A stretch of 64,000 bases of DNA from Gemmatimonadetes bacterium 2013_60CM_65_52 (lineage in GTDB: Bacteria > Gemmatimonadota > Gemmatimonadetes > Gemmatimonadales > Gemmatimonadaceae), in the NCBI GenBank assembly GCA_002215645.1, contig NGFI01000005.1, positions 736,678 through 800,677 on the forward strand. The letters are read 5' to 3'. The position numbers were made by a program, and so were the translations under genes. The notes under the pieces are model-generated. The model did not search any database, was not told the origin of the DNA, and was given only the letters and a program-made list of their open reading frames with translations. Shown here in pieces: positions 1 through 10,573 of this stretch. Numbering within the stretch: the stretch's first letter is position 1; each line of letters opens with the position of its first letter.

Positions 1-1
1 G

Positions 2-300
2 CGCGCCATGGGGATGCCCGCGGCGTCCATTCGCCGGATCTTTCTCATGCAGGGGACGCTCATCGGCGTCGTGGGCACGACGCTCGGCCTGGCTCTGGGG
101 CTTCTCACCGCGGTTGGACTCGATCGTTACCAACTGATCAAACTCGACCCGCAGGTGTACTTCATCAACCATCTGCCGGTGGCGCGCACGCCGCTCGACA
201 TCGGCGTGACGGTTGGTGCGAGCCTGCTCATTGCCGCCGTGGCGACCATCTACCCGGCAGTGCAGGCCTCGCGCCTGTATCCGGTGGAGGCGATGCGCGA

Positions 301-304
<4 letters not shown>
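2..304 (+). CDS. ABC transporter permease, LolC/LolE (FtsX-like) family, C-terminal part only
   Basis: The reading frame is open from the window edge, so the start lies upstream and only about 100 C-terminal residues are seen. They hold a hydrophobic stretch after the motif FLMQGTLIGVVGT, a periplasmic-looking segment, a last membrane helix (VTVGASLLIAAVATIY), and the tail YPAVQASRLYPVEAMR, which is typical of the FtsX/LolE family C-terminus. The next gene, an ATPase of LolD type, overlaps it by four bases (ATGA). Together they would extract lipoproteins from the inner membrane for transfer to the outer membrane. A MacB-type exporter permease is the main alternative. The family is clear; the exact Lol role is inferred from the neighbour. 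Confidence 0.85.
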
Positions 305-998
<694 letters not shown>

Positions 999-999
<1 letters not shown>

Positions 1000-1484
1000 T
1001 GGTCTGCGACAACTGCCACGAGCGCGACGCCGTCGTGAACCTCACGACGATCGTGAACAACGCCGTCCGGCAGCTTCACCTGTGCGAGCGGTGCGCCGCG
1101 GAGCGCGGCGTGGAGACGACCGTGGCGACGCCCAAGCATCCACTCGGCGAATTCCTCCAGGCCGTCCAGCAGCAGAGCTTGCCGGCGGGCGCAGACGCCG
1201 GGCGTTGCACCTTCTGCGGGCAGACGATGAAGGACTTCCGGGAGACCGGGCGGATGGGCTGCGCGCGCTGCTATACCACCTTCGAGTCCAGCCTGCGCGA
1301 GCTCTTGCGCCGGGTGCATGGCGGTCCGCGTCACATCGGCAGAACCTATCGTCCGCCCAGCGACGCCCGCGTGGAAAAGTCCGGCGCTCTCGGCGAATTG
1401 CGGGAGAAGCTCCGCAGGGCGATCGAGCAGGAGCAATTCGAGGCGGCGGCCGAGCTGCGCGACCGGATCAAGGTGCTGGAGTGA
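999..1484 (+). CDS. mcsA: McsA, zinc-binding activator of the McsB arginine kinase
   Basis: The 161-residue protein has four CXXC pairs (Cys 3/6, 29/32, 70/73, 88/91), as expected for the two zinc-binding modules of McsA. A C-terminal UVR motif follows (about residues 130-161, ending in AAELRDRIKVLE). In Firmicutes McsA activates McsB and helps deliver arginine-phosphorylated proteins to ClpC. The start codon overlaps the lolD stop (TGATG) and its own stop overlaps the mcsB start (TGATG), so mcsA and mcsB are probably translationally coupled. No CtsR repressor gene lies in this cluster. Confidence 0.93.
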
Positions 1485-2566
1485 TGCTGGATCTTTCGCT
1501 GCTGCCGGATGGCGGAGTGCGGTGGCTCGACGCGTCGGGACAACATGCCGACGTCGTGCTGTCCACGCGTGTGCGGCTGGCTCGGAACGTCGAGGGCTAC
1601 GCGTTCGCGGGGCGTGCGCGTGAGGGCGAGCGGCTCAGGGTACTCGCGCAGGTGCGTGAGGCGCTGGCCGACGTGTCCACGATGCCGGGAAGCTTCATGG
1701 TGCGGTTGGAGGATCTGACCGTCACCGATCGCGCGATGCTGTTCGAGCGGCATCTGGTCAGTCGGGAGCTTGCGGGGCTGGAAGCGCAACATCCGTTGCG
1801 TTCTGGCGCGGCCGTGTACCTGTCGGACGGGTTGAGCGTCATGATCAATGAGGAGGATCACCTCCGCATGCAGTCGCTGCAATCCGGTTTCGAGTTGCGC
1901 GCCGCCTACGCCGCACTCGACCGAGTTGACCGCGAGCTCGGTGCGAGGGTCCCTTTCTCGTACCACGGTGAGTTCGGTTTCCTCACGGCGTGTCCGACCA
2001 ATGTGGGAACCGGGATGCGTGCTTCGGTACTGATTCACTTGCCGGGGCTCGTGCTGACGAAGGAAATCGGGCGGGTGCTCGCCGGCCTTCAACAAATGGG
2101 GCTGACGTACCGAGGCTTGTATGGAGAGGGGTCGGAAGTGGTGGGAAACTTCTTCCAGATCTCGAACCAGACGACGCTAGGCCGGTCGGAGGAGGAGCTG
2201 CTCGATCAGTTGATTCGCGTGGTGGGTCACGCGATCGAGCGGGAGGAGGAGGCGCGGCGCGTTCTGCTGCGCGACGCGGGTTATATTATCGAAGACAAGC
2301 TCTGGCGGGCGTACGGTACGCTGCGATATGCGCGAAGCCTCACGTTCGACGAAGCGATGAACTATCTGAGTGGCGTGCGTCTGGCCGTTGGACTGAAACT
2401 GATCCGCGGTCTCAGTGTATATACCCTCAACAAGCTCCTGATCTTTTCGCAGGCCGCCCACCTGGCGGCAGCGGAAGGGCGATCGCTGACCGAGAGCGAA
2501 ACGAACCTGGCGCGCGCACGGTATGTGCGCAGGGCGCTGGAGGAGGAAGCAGGGGCGGTCGGCTAG
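1484..2566 (+). CDS. mcsB: McsB, protein arginine kinase
   Basis: This 360-residue ATP:guanido phosphotransferase phosphorylates arginine side chains and so marks proteins for ClpC-ClpP. Visible motifs are the nucleotide-contacting STRVRLARN (27-35), catalytic-loop NEEDHLR (122-128) and the CPTNVGTG loop with the active-site cysteine at 170. I chose the ATG that overlaps the mcsA stop (TGATG); the open frame extends further upstream only inside mcsA and lolD. Near the C-terminus, where Bacillus McsB has the phospho-arginine sensing motif RDxxRA, this protein reads TNLARA (340-345): the first Arg and Asp are replaced. clpC follows 37 bp downstream. Confidence 0.95.
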   Translation: MLDLSLLPDGGVRWLDASGQHADVVLSTRVRLARNVEGYAFAGRAREGERLRVLAQVREALADVSTMPGSFMVRLEDLTVTDRAMLFERHLVSRELAGLEAQHPLRSGAAVYLSDGLSVMINEEDHLRMQSLQSGFELRAAYAALDRVDRELGARVPFSYHGEFGFLTACPTNVGTGMRASVLIHLPGLVLTKEIGRVLAGLQQMGLTYRGLYGEGSEVVGNFFQISNQTTLGRSEEELLDQLIRVVGHAIEREEEARRVLLRDAGYIIEDKLWRAYGTLRYARSLTFDEAMNYLSGVRLAVGLKLIRGLSVYTLNKLLIFSQAAHLAAAEGRSLTESETNLARARYVRRALEEEAGAVG

Positions 2567-2603
2567 CAGTACGTCCACCCGGGTCTCTCTGAGGGGCAAC
2601 ACC

Positions 2604-5096
2604 ATGAACGGCTACAACTTCACCGAACGGGTGCGGAAGGTTCTCGCGATGGCGCGCGAGGAGGCCGCCCGTCTCCACCACGAGTACGTGGGCACGGAGC
2701 ACATCCTGCTCGGCCTCATTCGCGAGGGCGAGGGAGTCGCCGCCACGGTGCTTCAGAATCTCTCGGTTGAACTCGATGAGATTCAGCAGAAGATCGAGGA
2801 GACCGTAAAGAAGGGGAAAGCTGCCCAGACTACGGGGCCGGATCTTCCCTACACGTCGCGCGCCAAGAAGGTGCTCGAGCTCGCCATGAGCGAAGCCCGC
2901 GAGCTGAGCCACTCGTACGTGGGCACGGAGCATCTGCTGCTCGGGCTGCTGCGCGAGGAGAAGGGCATTGCGGCGCAGGTCCTCACCGATGCGGGAGTGA
3001 ACCTCGAGGCTGCTCGCGCGGAGACGCTGCGAATCCTCGGCACGGAGATGCCGCAACAGCAGGGTGGAGCCCAGGCCGGTGGCGCACAGCCGCAGCCCGC
3101 CGCACCCAAGAGTGAGAAGAAGTCCAAGACGCCGGCACTCGACCACTTCTGCCGCGACCTCACGCAGCTTGCTGCGGAGGGGCAGCTCGATCCCACGATC
3201 GGGCGCGCGAAGGAGATCGAGCGCGTCATGGAGGTCCTCACGCGCCGGAAGAAGAACAATCCGGTGCTCATCGGCGAGCCTGGCGTCGGCAAGACGGCCA
3301 TCGTCGAGGGGTTGGCGCAGCTCATTGCGAACGGCGAGTGCCCCGAGTCGCTGCGTGAGAACCGCGTGCTGTCGCTCGACATGGCGGCAGTCATCGCCGG
3401 CACGAAGTACCGCGGCCAGTTCGAGGAGCGGCTCAAGGCGGTGATGAACGAGATCGCGCAGAACAAGAACGTGATCCTGTTCATCGACGAGCTGCACACG
3501 CTGGTCGGCGCGGGCGCGGCGGAAGGCGCCATCGACGCCAGCAACATGCTGAAGCCGGCGCTCGCGCGCGGCGAGCTGCAGTGCGTCGGAGCGTCCACGC
3601 TCAACGAGTATCGCAAGTACATCGAGAAGGATGGTGCGCTCGAGCGGCGGTTCCAGACCGTGGTCGTCGACCCGCCCACCATCGACGAGACGGTGGAAAT
3701 CCTCAAGGGCCTGCGGAAGAAGTACGAGGACCATCACCGCGTCACCATTCCCGACACAACGCTACTCCTCGCCGCCAAGCAGTCCGAGCGGTACATCACC
3801 GACCGGTTCCTGCCGGACAAGGCCATCGACGTCATCGACGAGGCTGGGGCGCGCGCGCGGCTTGCCGCCCAGGCACCACCGCCGGAAGTCGCGGCATTGA
3901 AGGCCGAGTTGGAGAAGGTGAACTCGGAGAAGGAGGCCGCGGTCCGCGACCAGAACTTCGAGCGCGCTGCCTCTCTGCGCGACAAGGAGCGAGAGATCCA
4001 GGGCGAGATCCGCCGGAAGCAGGAGGAGTGGGAGCAGAGGCGCCAGTCGCATCGTCCCGTCCTCGGAGAGGAGGAGATCGCGTTCATCGTGAGCCGCTGG
4101 ACCGGCATTCCGGTGACGCGGCTCCAGGAGGCGGAGACCAGCCGCCTGCTGCGAATGGAAGACGAGCTGCATACGAACGTCATCGGTCAGGACGAGGCCA
4201 TTCGCGCGCTCAGCCGGTCGATTCGTCGCAGCCGGGCGGGACTGAAGGATCCGAACCGGCCAATCGGCTCGTTCATCTTCTGCGGACCCACGGGCGTGGG
4301 CAAGACGGAGCTCGCGCGTTCGATCGCGAGATTCCTCTTTGCCGACGCGTCCGCGCTGATCCGCGTGGACATGAGCGAGTACATGGAGAAGTTCTCCGTG
4401 TCGCGGCTCATCGGTGCCCCGCCGGGATATGTCGGCTACGAGGACTCGGGCACGCTCACGAAGGCCATTCGTCGCAAGCCCTACTCGGTCATTCTGCTGG
4501 ACGAGATCGAGAAGGCGCACCCGGACGTGTTCAACATCCTGCTGCAGGTGCTGGATGAGGGGCATCTCACGGACAACTACGGCCGTGTGATCGACTTCAA
4601 GAACACGGTGGTGATCATGACGTCCAACGTGGGCGCGCGCGACATCACCAAGGGCAAGGGGCTCGGCTTCTCGCTCGGCGACACGACCACGTCGTTCGAA
4701 CGGATGCAGGACAAGGTGAAGGAAGAGCTCAAGGTGATCTTCAACCCCGAGTTCCTGAACCGCCTGGACGACGTCATCGTCTTCCACCCGCTCAGCCGCG
4801 AGCACATCTCGCAGATCGTATCGATCCTGCTTCGCGACATCCGGAAGCGTCTGGCGGAGGACGAGCTGACGTTGAAGCTCACCGACGCGGCCACCGAGCT
4901 GCTGGTGCGGCACGGCTACGACGAGGCGTATGGTGCACGACCGCTTCGCCGGGCGATCCAGAAGTACATCGAGGATCCCCTGTCCGAGAAGATTCTCCTC
5001 GGCGAGTTCTCGAGGGCGGACGAGATCGAGGTGGATGCTGCCAGCGATGGGAGCAAGCTGGAGTTCCGGGTGTTGTCCAGCGCGACCAAGGCGTAA
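2604..5096 (+). CDS. clpC: ClpC, AAA+ unfoldase of the ClpCP protease
   Basis: The 830-residue class I Clp ATPase has an N-terminal double Clp repeat (substrate and adaptor binding), a first AAA module with Walker A GEPGVGKT (224-231), a middle domain carrying a UVR-like coiled coil (about 440-470), a second AAA module with Walker A GPTGVGKT (561-568) and a Clp C-terminal D2-small domain. The UVR motif and middle-domain length mark ClpC rather than ClpA or ClpB. The ATG start is preceded by GAGGGG seven bases upstream; longer in-frame starts overlap mcsB and add a non-homologous leader. It should unfold arginine-phosphorylated proteins for ClpP, which is not in the window. A strong hairpin terminator follows. 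Confidence 0.97.
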   Translation: MNGYNFTERVRKVLAMAREEAARLHHEYVGTEHILLGLIREGEGVAATVLQNLSVELDEIQQKIEETVKKGKAAQTTGPDLPYTSRAKKVLELAMSEARELSHSYVGTEHLLLGLLREEKGIAAQVLTDAGVNLEAARAETLRILGTEMPQQQGGAQAGGAQPQPAAPKSEKKSKTPALDHFCRDLTQLAAEGQLDPTIGRAKEIERVMEVLTRRKKNNPVLIGEPGVGKTAIVEGLAQLIANGECPESLRENRVLSLDMAAVIAGTKYRGQFEERLKAVMNEIAQNKNVILFIDELHTLVGAGAAEGAIDASNMLKPALARGELQCVGASTLNEYRKYIEKDGALERRFQTVVVDPPTIDETVEILKGLRKKYEDHHRVTIPDTTLLLAAKQSERYITDRFLPDKAIDVIDEAGARARLAAQAPPPEVAALKAELEKVNSEKEAAVRDQNFERAASLRDKEREIQGEIRRKQEEWEQRRQSHRPVLGEEEIAFIVSRWTGIPVTRLQEAETSRLLRMEDELHTNVIGQDEAIRALSRSIRRSRAGLKDPNRPIGSFIFCGPTGVGKTELARSIARFLFADASALIRVDMSEYMEKFSVSRLIGAPPGYVGYEDSGTLTKAIRRKPYSVILLDEIEKAHPDVFNILLQVLDEGHLTDNYGRVIDFKNTVVIMTSNVGARDITKGKGLGFSLGDTTTSFERMQDKVKEELKVIFNPEFLNRLDDVIVFHPLSREHISQIVSILLRDIRKRLAEDELTLKLTDAATELLVRHGYDEAYGARPLRRAIQKYIEDPLSEKILLGEFSRADEIEVDAASDGSKLEFRVLSSATKA

Positions 5097-5136
5097 TCGA
5101 GCCGCGCGGCGGCCCAAGATCCGCTAGCAACCGCGG

Positions 5137-5180
5137 ACAGGCCGGCGGGGTCCAAGTGACGGACCCTGCCGGCCTGTTTC
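5137..5180 (+). terminator. Rho-independent-type terminator after clpC
   Basis: A 17-bp stem (5137-5153 paired with 5161-5177, one G-T wobble) with a 7-base loop is followed by a short T run. It sits between clpC and bamA, so it should end the lolD-mcsAB-clpC transcript. Confidence 0.85.
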
Positions 5181-5193
5181 CGTGTATATTGCC

Positions 5194-7611
5194 ATGATGC
5201 GACGTCTGCTTTTTCTCGCCGTCGCCCTGCTGCTTCTGGGGGCGACGGCGCGTGCGCAGGAGCCCTTGGTTTCCGGGCGATGCGCCACTCCTGATTCCAT
5301 TGCGTTCCGGGGCATTTCACGCGTCTCCGACGCGACCATTCGCGGCGATGCGGGGCTTGCGCCCGGCGCCGTGAATTATCGCGCCGTGGACCGCGCGATT
5401 CGTGCGCTCTATGCCACGGGGCAGTATGACGACGTCCAGGCGAGTTGTGAGGTCGCGAGCGATGGCTCGCGTGCGACGCTGGTGTTCGCCGTGCGGGAAC
5501 GACCGCTGCTCGGCGCCGTCGACGTCGAGGGGACGGACCGCGTGTCGCGCAGCGATGTGCGGGATCGTGTGGACCTGCTCATCGGGCGACCCGTCGATCC
5601 GGCGCAGGTGGCGCGCAGCATCCAGCGCATCGATTCGCTCTATCAGGCCGAGGGGTATTATCTCGTCTCGGTAAAGCCGGAGACGACTACGGTCAACGGC
5701 CAGATCTCCTTGCTCTTTCGTGTCGACGAGGGCAAGCGGCTCGCGGTGTCCGGTGTGGACGTCGCCGGCAATAGCGGGCTCTCGGACAAGGACGTCGTGG
5801 CCGCGATGGAGACGAAGCCAGAGGGATTCCTCTGGTTCCGGCGCGGTGAACTGGACGCGGACAAGTTTGCCGGCGACGTGGGCGAGCGCATTCCTGCTCT
5901 TTACGCCTCACACGGCTATCTCGACGCGCAGGTCCTGAAGGACACCATCAAGGTGGACCGTGCGCGGGGTAAGGCGCTCGTCGACCTCACGCTGTCCGAA
6001 GGTCCGCGGTATCGCGTCGGCAAGTTCGAGGTCACGGGCAGCCGCCGATTCTCGAGCGAGGACCTCCAGCGCTTCTATCCCTTCGGCGAGCAGCCGAAGA
6101 CCATCACCTCGGCAGTGAAGGGCGTGCTGAGTGCCGGCCGCGGGGGCGGGGATGTGGGATACTTCGACCAATCCAGGTGGGATGACGCCACGCGTCGTGT
6201 GAGCGAGGCGTATCAGAACGAGGGATACATCTACGCGAGCGTGCGTCCGGTCGTCGAGCGGCAGCGCGTCGGGCCCGATTCCGTGCCGACGGTGAATCTG
6301 CGCTGGGACGTGACGGAAGGGCAGCCGGCGATCGTCAACCGCGTGGACATCCTGGGCAACGACGTCACGTCGGAGAACTGCATCCGCAATCAGATCTTCG
6401 TGGTGCCCGGCGACATCTTCCGGCGCGATGCGTTGATCCGCAGCTATCAGAGCATCGGCAACCTCGGGTTCTTCGAGACGCCGATTCCCGCGCCGGACAC
6501 GAAGCCCAACGAGCAGGGCGATCTCGACATCGTGTTTCGCGTGAAGGAAAAGCGGACCGGCAACGTGAACTTCGGCGCATCGGTCGGTCAGGGTGCCGGC
6601 GTGGGCGGATTCGTCGGTTTCGATCAGCCCAACCTCTTCGGACTCTGCAAGCGCGGCTCGCTGAACTGGCAGTTCGGCCAGTACATCAACGATTTCTCGC
6701 TGACGTACTCCGATCCGTTCATTCGCGAGTCGCAGATTTCGGGCACGATCACGGCCTATCACTCGCAGCAGCGTTTCTATGTGAGCGACGTCGGGCGTCA
6801 GACGCGCATTGGCGGTCAGCTCCAGGTGGGCTTTCCCCTGTTCGGCTCGCGATTCTCGCGCGTGTTTGCGTCGTATGGCGCGGAGAAGGTGAGCTATGGC
6901 AGCGAGGGGCTCGTCAGCACCATCAACTGCTCGGTCATCACCTGTGCCCGCTCCACGCTCGGATTGTCGTACGAGCATGACACGCGTGTGGGCCTGCCGT
7001 TCGCGACGGACGGCGGTAAGCAGACGCTCTCCGCGCAGGTCAACGGGTTGCTCGGCGGCGCGCAGTATACGCGCTATACCGGCGAAATGCGCCACTACAC
7101 TTCCATCGCGCAATTCGGCGGGGGCCAGATCGGCTCGGACCCGGTGGTGCTTGCGCTCGGGCTGTCCGTGCGGGGCGGCGCGGTGTTCGGCGATCCGGGC
7201 GGATTCTATGTGTCGCAGAAGTTCTCGTTGGGCGGCGTGCAGTACGGCGAGCCGTTGCGCGGTTATGAGGAGTTCTCAATCACGCCGCAGGGCTTCACCG
7301 AGGGCACGAACGGGTCGTTCACCGCGCAGCCCAATTCGTTCGGCAGCGCGTTCTACACCAGCACGGTGGAGCTGGACCTGCGCGTCAACCAGCAGCTGAA
7401 CTTCGACGCGTTCTACGACGCGGGCAACATCTGGGCGCGCCCGCGCGACTTCAATCCGACGCGGCTGTTCCGTGGCGCCGGCGTCGGCGTTTCCATCGTC
7501 ACTCCGCTCGGGCCGCTCGGCCTTGATTGGGGATACGGGTTCGATCGTACGACCAACGGAGTGAAGGATCCCAAGTGGCAATTGCACTTCAAGCTCGGTC
7601 AGCTCTTCTAA
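5194..7611 (+). CDS. bamA: BamA, outer membrane protein assembly factor
   Basis: This roughly 805-residue Omp85 protein inserts beta-barrels into the outer membrane. It begins with a signal peptide (MMRRLLFLAVALLLLG, cut after ARA). Several POTRA-type repeats follow (first half, for example SDVRDRVDLLIGRPVD and VDILGNDVTSENCIRNQI). The C-terminal barrel ends in a terminal phenylalanine (LHFKLGQLF), the usual barrel-assembly signal. The 16-stranded barrel and surface-antigen domain are complete. Start choice: ATG at 5194 or 5197; a GTG at 5182 is also open but would spoil the signal peptide. No Shine-Dalgarno is visible, and TATATT lies just upstream, so a leaderless message is possible. skp/ompH and lpxD follow, the classic envelope order. 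Confidence 0.95.
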   Translation: MMRRLLFLAVALLLLGATARAQEPLVSGRCATPDSIAFRGISRVSDATIRGDAGLAPGAVNYRAVDRAIRALYATGQYDDVQASCEVASDGSRATLVFAVRERPLLGAVDVEGTDRVSRSDVRDRVDLLIGRPVDPAQVARSIQRIDSLYQAEGYYLVSVKPETTTVNGQISLLFRVDEGKRLAVSGVDVAGNSGLSDKDVVAAMETKPEGFLWFRRGELDADKFAGDVGERIPALYASHGYLDAQVLKDTIKVDRARGKALVDLTLSEGPRYRVGKFEVTGSRRFSSEDLQRFYPFGEQPKTITSAVKGVLSAGRGGGDVGYFDQSRWDDATRRVSEAYQNEGYIYASVRPVVERQRVGPDSVPTVNLRWDVTEGQPAIVNRVDILGNDVTSENCIRNQIFVVPGDIFRRDALIRSYQSIGNLGFFETPIPAPDTKPNEQGDLDIVFRVKEKRTGNVNFGASVGQGAGVGGFVGFDQPNLFGLCKRGSLNWQFGQYINDFSLTYSDPFIRESQISGTITAYHSQQRFYVSDVGRQTRIGGQLQVGFPLFGSRFSRVFASYGAEKVSYGSEGLVSTINCSVITCARSTLGLSYEHDTRVGLPFATDGGKQTLSAQVNGLLGGAQYTRYTGEMRHYTSIAQFGGGQIGSDPVVLALGLSVRGGAVFGDPGGFYVSQKFSLGGVQYGEPLRGYEEFSITPQGFTEGTNGSFTAQPNSFGSAFYTSTVELDLRVNQQLNFDAFYDAGNIWARPRDFNPTRLFRGAGVGVSIVTPLGPLGLDWGYGFDRTTNGVKDPKWQLHFKLGQLF

Positions 7612-7625
7612 CCTTCGGAGTTCTC

Positions 7626-8231
7626 ATGCGTGTCATCACCCGCGCGTTTCCCGTCGCACTCGCGCTCCTCGCTGCCCTCAACGGGCGCGCTATGGCCCAG
7701 GGCCAGAAGCTCGGTTACATCACCTCGTCCATCCTGCTCGAGCAGGCGCCGGGCCGCGCAGCCGCGGAGTCGCTGTTTGCGCGCGAAGCGGCGCCCGTTC
7801 AGGCGCAGGTCAAGCGGATGAGCGATTCGCTCGATGCCATGGTCGCCACGTTCCAGAAGCGTCAGCCGACGCTCACGCCCGCGCAGCGCGACGTGCAGAC
7901 GAAGGAGATCGAGGCCAAGCAGGCCTCGTTTCAGCAGCGTGCGCGTGACCTCCAGGACAGGCAGCAAGCCCGGCAGAACGAGCTCGTGCAGCCCATCCTC
8001 GACCGTATCAAGGCGGCCATCGAGGACGTTCGCGTAGAGGGTGGCTACTCGTTCATCTTCAACGCCGATGCGGGGTCGCCGATTGTCTCCGTGGACAAGA
8101 ACCTCAATCTGACGGATCGCGTGCTCGCCAAGCTTCGTGCGACACCTGCTGCTCCGGTCGTTGCGACCCCGAAGGCGCCAGCGCCCGCACCCTCCGGTGT
8201 GACGCGACCCACCACGCCGCCGCTCGACTGA
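7626..8231 (+). CDS. skp: OmpH/Skp-family periplasmic chaperone
   Basis: The 201-residue protein has a signal peptide (MRVITRAFPVALALLAALNG, cut near AMAQ), a short N-terminal strand (KLGYITSSILLEQAPG), a long charged Gln/Lys/Glu-rich coiled coil (about residues 45-140), then a returning strand segment and a Pro/Ala-rich tail (about 170-201) not found in E. coli Skp. Skp holds unfolded outer-membrane proteins in the periplasm on their way to BamA. Position directly after bamA and before lpxD is the standard arrangement. The ATG at 7626 is preceded by CGGAG; a longer frame starting inside bamA is discarded because it loses the signal peptide. Confidence 0.92.
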   Translation: MRVITRAFPVALALLAALNGRAMAQGQKLGYITSSILLEQAPGRAAAESLFAREAAPVQAQVKRMSDSLDAMVATFQKRQPTLTPAQRDVQTKEIEAKQASFQQRARDLQDRQQARQNELVQPILDRIKAAIEDVRVEGGYSFIFNADAGSPIVSVDKNLNLTDRVLAKLRATPAAPVVATPKAPAPAPSGVTRPTTPPLD

Positions 8232-8234
8232 TTC

Positions 8235-9308
8235 GTGGCCGGCGTCGCCCGCTCCGGAACACACAACGGCGGTGAGGGTCATCCGGCTCTCACCGCCGAG
8301 TCCATTGCGGCGGCAGTGGGCGGGCGGCTGGTGGGCGATCCGCAGGCGACGGTCACCGAGGTCGCTCCGCTCGATCGCGCCAAGTCGCATCACCTGACGT
8401 TTCTCGCGACCGCCCGCTACGCGCCGCTGCTCGCCGCCGCCGACGCCGGGGTGGTGCTCGTCACACCGGCACTCGCCGACTCGCCGGGACCGTCGAGGGC
8501 TCGCGTGGTCGTCGACGAGCCGCACGACGCGATGATATCGCTGCTCGACGCGCTGTATCCCCGTCCCGTGCCGGTGCCGGGAGTCCATTCCACGGCCATC
8601 CTTGGTCGCGGCGTCTCACTTGGCGAGCGAGTGTCGATCGGACCATATGCCGTGCTCGGCCACGGCGCCCGCATTGGCGGCGGGACCGTGCTGCACGCGC
8701 ACGCTGTGGTGGGAGACGACGTGTCGATCGGGGCGGAGAGTGAGATCTTCGACCATGTGACGTTGTACTCCGGTACGGTGATCGGCGATCGCGTCCGCAT
8801 CCACTCCGGGACGCGCATTGGCGCGGACGGATTCGGCTATGTGTTCCGCGAAGGCGCTCACCAGAAGATTCCGCATGTGGGACGGTGCGTGATCGAGTCG
8901 GACGTCGAGATCGGCGCCAACACCACGATCGATCGCGGTAGCATCGACGATACCGTCATCGGCACGGGCACGCGGATCGACAACCTCGTCCACGTTGCGC
9001 ACAACGTTCGCGTGGGACGGCTTTGCCTCCTCATGGCGCAGGTCGGGGTAGCCGGATCTGTTCGCCTGGAAGACGGCTGCATTCTGGCGGGGCAGGTGGG
9101 CGTCTCGGGCCATCACACGATCGGAGCCGGTGCGCGCCTGGCGGCGCAAGCAGGCGTATTCGGTGACATTCCCGCCGGTGAAACGTGGTCCGGTTACCCT
9201 GCGCGTCCGCATCGTGAAGCACTGCGTGCGCAGGCGGCACTGTTCAAGCTGCCGGCGCTGATGCGGGCAATCGAGCGCCTCATCGAGCGCGGAAAGACGG
9301 GCGACTGA
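8235..9308 (+). CDS. lpxD: LpxD, UDP-3-O-acylglucosamine N-acyltransferase
   Basis: This 357-residue enzyme adds the amide-linked acyl chain to UDP-3-O-acyl-glucosamine in lipid A synthesis. The N-terminal uridine-binding domain (about 15-110) is followed by a left-handed beta-helix of hexapeptide repeats. The catalytic histidine sits in [10 protein letters not shown] (His256), and the C-terminal helix ends the protein. The length is typical (about 340). The start is a GTG three bases after the skp stop; no better ATG precedes the conserved '[15 protein letters not shown]' segment. The stop overlaps lpxC-fabZ (TGATG). Confidence 0.94.
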   Translation: MAGVARSGTHNGGEGHPALTAESIAAAVGGRLVGDPQATVTEVAPLDRAKSHHLTFLATARYAPLLAAADAGVVLVTPALADSPGPSRARVVVDEPHDAMISLLDALYPRPVPVPGVHSTAILGRGVSLGERVSIGPYAVLGHGARIGGGTVLHAHAVVGDDVSIGAESEIFDHVTLYSGTVIGDRVRIHSGTRIGADGFGYVFREGAHQKIPHVGRCVIESDVEIGANTTIDRGSIDDTVIGTGTRIDNLVHVAHNVRVGRLCLLMAQVGVAGSVRLEDGCILAGQVGVSGHHTIGAGARLAAQAGVFGDIPAGETWSGYPARPHREALRAQAALFKLPALMRAIERLIERGKTGD

Positions 9309-10573
9309 TGCGACGCACCATCGCCCGCCCCACCGAGCTGCGAGGTGTGGGACTTCACCTTGGCGTGCCCTGCGTCATCGAGTTTCAACCCGCACTCAGT
9401 GGGACCGGAATCCGATTCGTGAGGAGAGATCTTCGAAACGCCGATTCGATTCCGGCCGTTGCGGACCGTGCTCGGCTCACGGAGCGGCACACACAGCTCG
9501 GCGACGAGCCGAATGCCGTGCATACCGTGGAGCACGTCCTCGCCGCAGTTGCCGCGCTCGAGATCGATGACCTGCTGATTTCATTGGACGGTCCGGAGCC
9601 TCCCATCATGGACGGAAGCGCCGGCCCTTTCTTCGAGGCTCTCGCCGGCGTGGGCATCACGGAGCAGCCGGGATGCGGTCGAACGGCGGTCCTCCGAAAA
9701 CCCGTCTCCATGACGGACGGAGAATCGACGTACGAGGCGTTTCCGGCCGACCGGCTGGAGCTCGACGTGTCGATCGACTTCGAGCATCCCCTCATCCGGA
9801 GCCAGCGGTATGCGACAGCGATCACGCGCGACACTTTCGCGCGCGAGCTTGCGTTTGCGCGTACGTTCGGCTTCCTGCGGGAGGTGGACTTTCTGCGCGA
9901 CCGCGGCCTGATCAAGGGCGCGACCACGCAGAACGCCGTGGTGCTGGACGACCATGGGGTGGTGGAGAACGCGCTTCGCTCGCCGGACGAGTTCGTCCGG
10001 CATAAGATGATGGACTGTCTCGGCGATCTCGCGCTTGCGGGGCTGCGCCTCAGGGCGCGCATCGTGGCGCATAAACCCAGTCATCGCGGCACGGTGCAGT
10101 TCGTGCGCGCGTTGCGGAACTCGTTAGTGACGGAGACTCAGGTGCTCGGAATCGAAGAGATCATGCAGGTGCTGCCGCACCGCTATCCATTTCTGCTGGT
10201 CGATCGCATCATCGAGATGGACGCCGAGAAGCGCATCGTCGGCATCAAGAACGTCACCATCAACGAGCCGTTCTTCCAGGGCCATTTTCCGGGTCATCCC
10301 ATCATGCCTGGCGTGCTGATCGTGGAGGCAATGGCGCAGGTGGGTGGGATGCTGCTGATGGGCGCCGTGCCGGATCCTGCCAACAAGGTCGTCTACTTCA
10401 CGTCGCTCAACAACGTGAAGTGGCGCAAGCCCGTGAAGCCGGGAGACCAGCTGCGGTTCGAGCTGGAGATGTTGCAGGTGCGCGGCATGATGTGCCGCAT
10501 GAAGGGGGTGGCGAAGGTCGATGGCGAAGTGGTCTGTGAGGCCGAGATGAGCGCAATGGTGCGCGACAAATGA
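9308..10573 (+). CDS. lpxC/fabZ: LpxC-FabZ fusion: UDP-3-O-acyl-GlcNAc deacetylase / 3-hydroxyacyl-ACP dehydratase
   Basis: This 421-residue protein has two enzymes in one frame. Residues 1 to about 275 are LpxC, the zinc deacetylase of committed lipid A synthesis, with HTVEH (72-76; zinc His76), HKMMD (232-236; zinc His232 and Asp236) and catalytic-region His259 in HRG. Residues about 278-421 are FabZ, which dehydrates 3-hydroxyacyl-ACP, with the active-site pair His326 (HFPGHP) and Glu340 (VEAMAQ). The fusion is known from Bacteroidetes and relatives. It couples two enzymes that compete for the 3-hydroxyacyl-ACP branch point. The gene overlaps lpxD (TGATG) and lpxA (ATGA). Confidence 0.96.
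   Translation: MRRTIARPTELRGVGLHLGVPCVIEFQPALSGTGIRFVRRDLRNADSIPAVADRARLTERHTQLGDEPNAVHTVEHVLAAVAALEIDDLLISLDGPEPPIMDGSAGPFFEALAGVGITEQPGCGRTAVLRKPVSMTDGESTYEAFPADRLELDVSIDFEHPLIRSQRYATAITRDTFARELAFARTFGFLREVDFLRDRGLIKGATTQNAVVLDDHGVVENALRSPDEFVRHKMMDCLGDLALAGLRLRARIVAHKPSHRGTVQFVRALRNSLVTETQVLGIEEIMQVLPHRYPFLLVDRIIEMDAEKRIVGIKNVTINEPFFQGHFPGHPIMPGVLIVEAMAQVGGMLLMGAVPDPANKVVYFTSLNNVKWRKPVKPGDQLRFELEMLQVRGMMCRMKGVAKVDGEVVCEAEMSAMVRDK

Noticed and set aside
2523-2603. Upstream ATG-type start for clpC
   Set aside because: It overlaps the mcsB 3' end and adds 27 residues without similarity to ClpC; the ATG at 2604 has a good ribosome binding site and the conserved N-terminus.
2427-3737. - strand open frame (436 codons) opposite clpC
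   Set aside because: The clpC frame is unambiguous and full length; this is a shadow frame.
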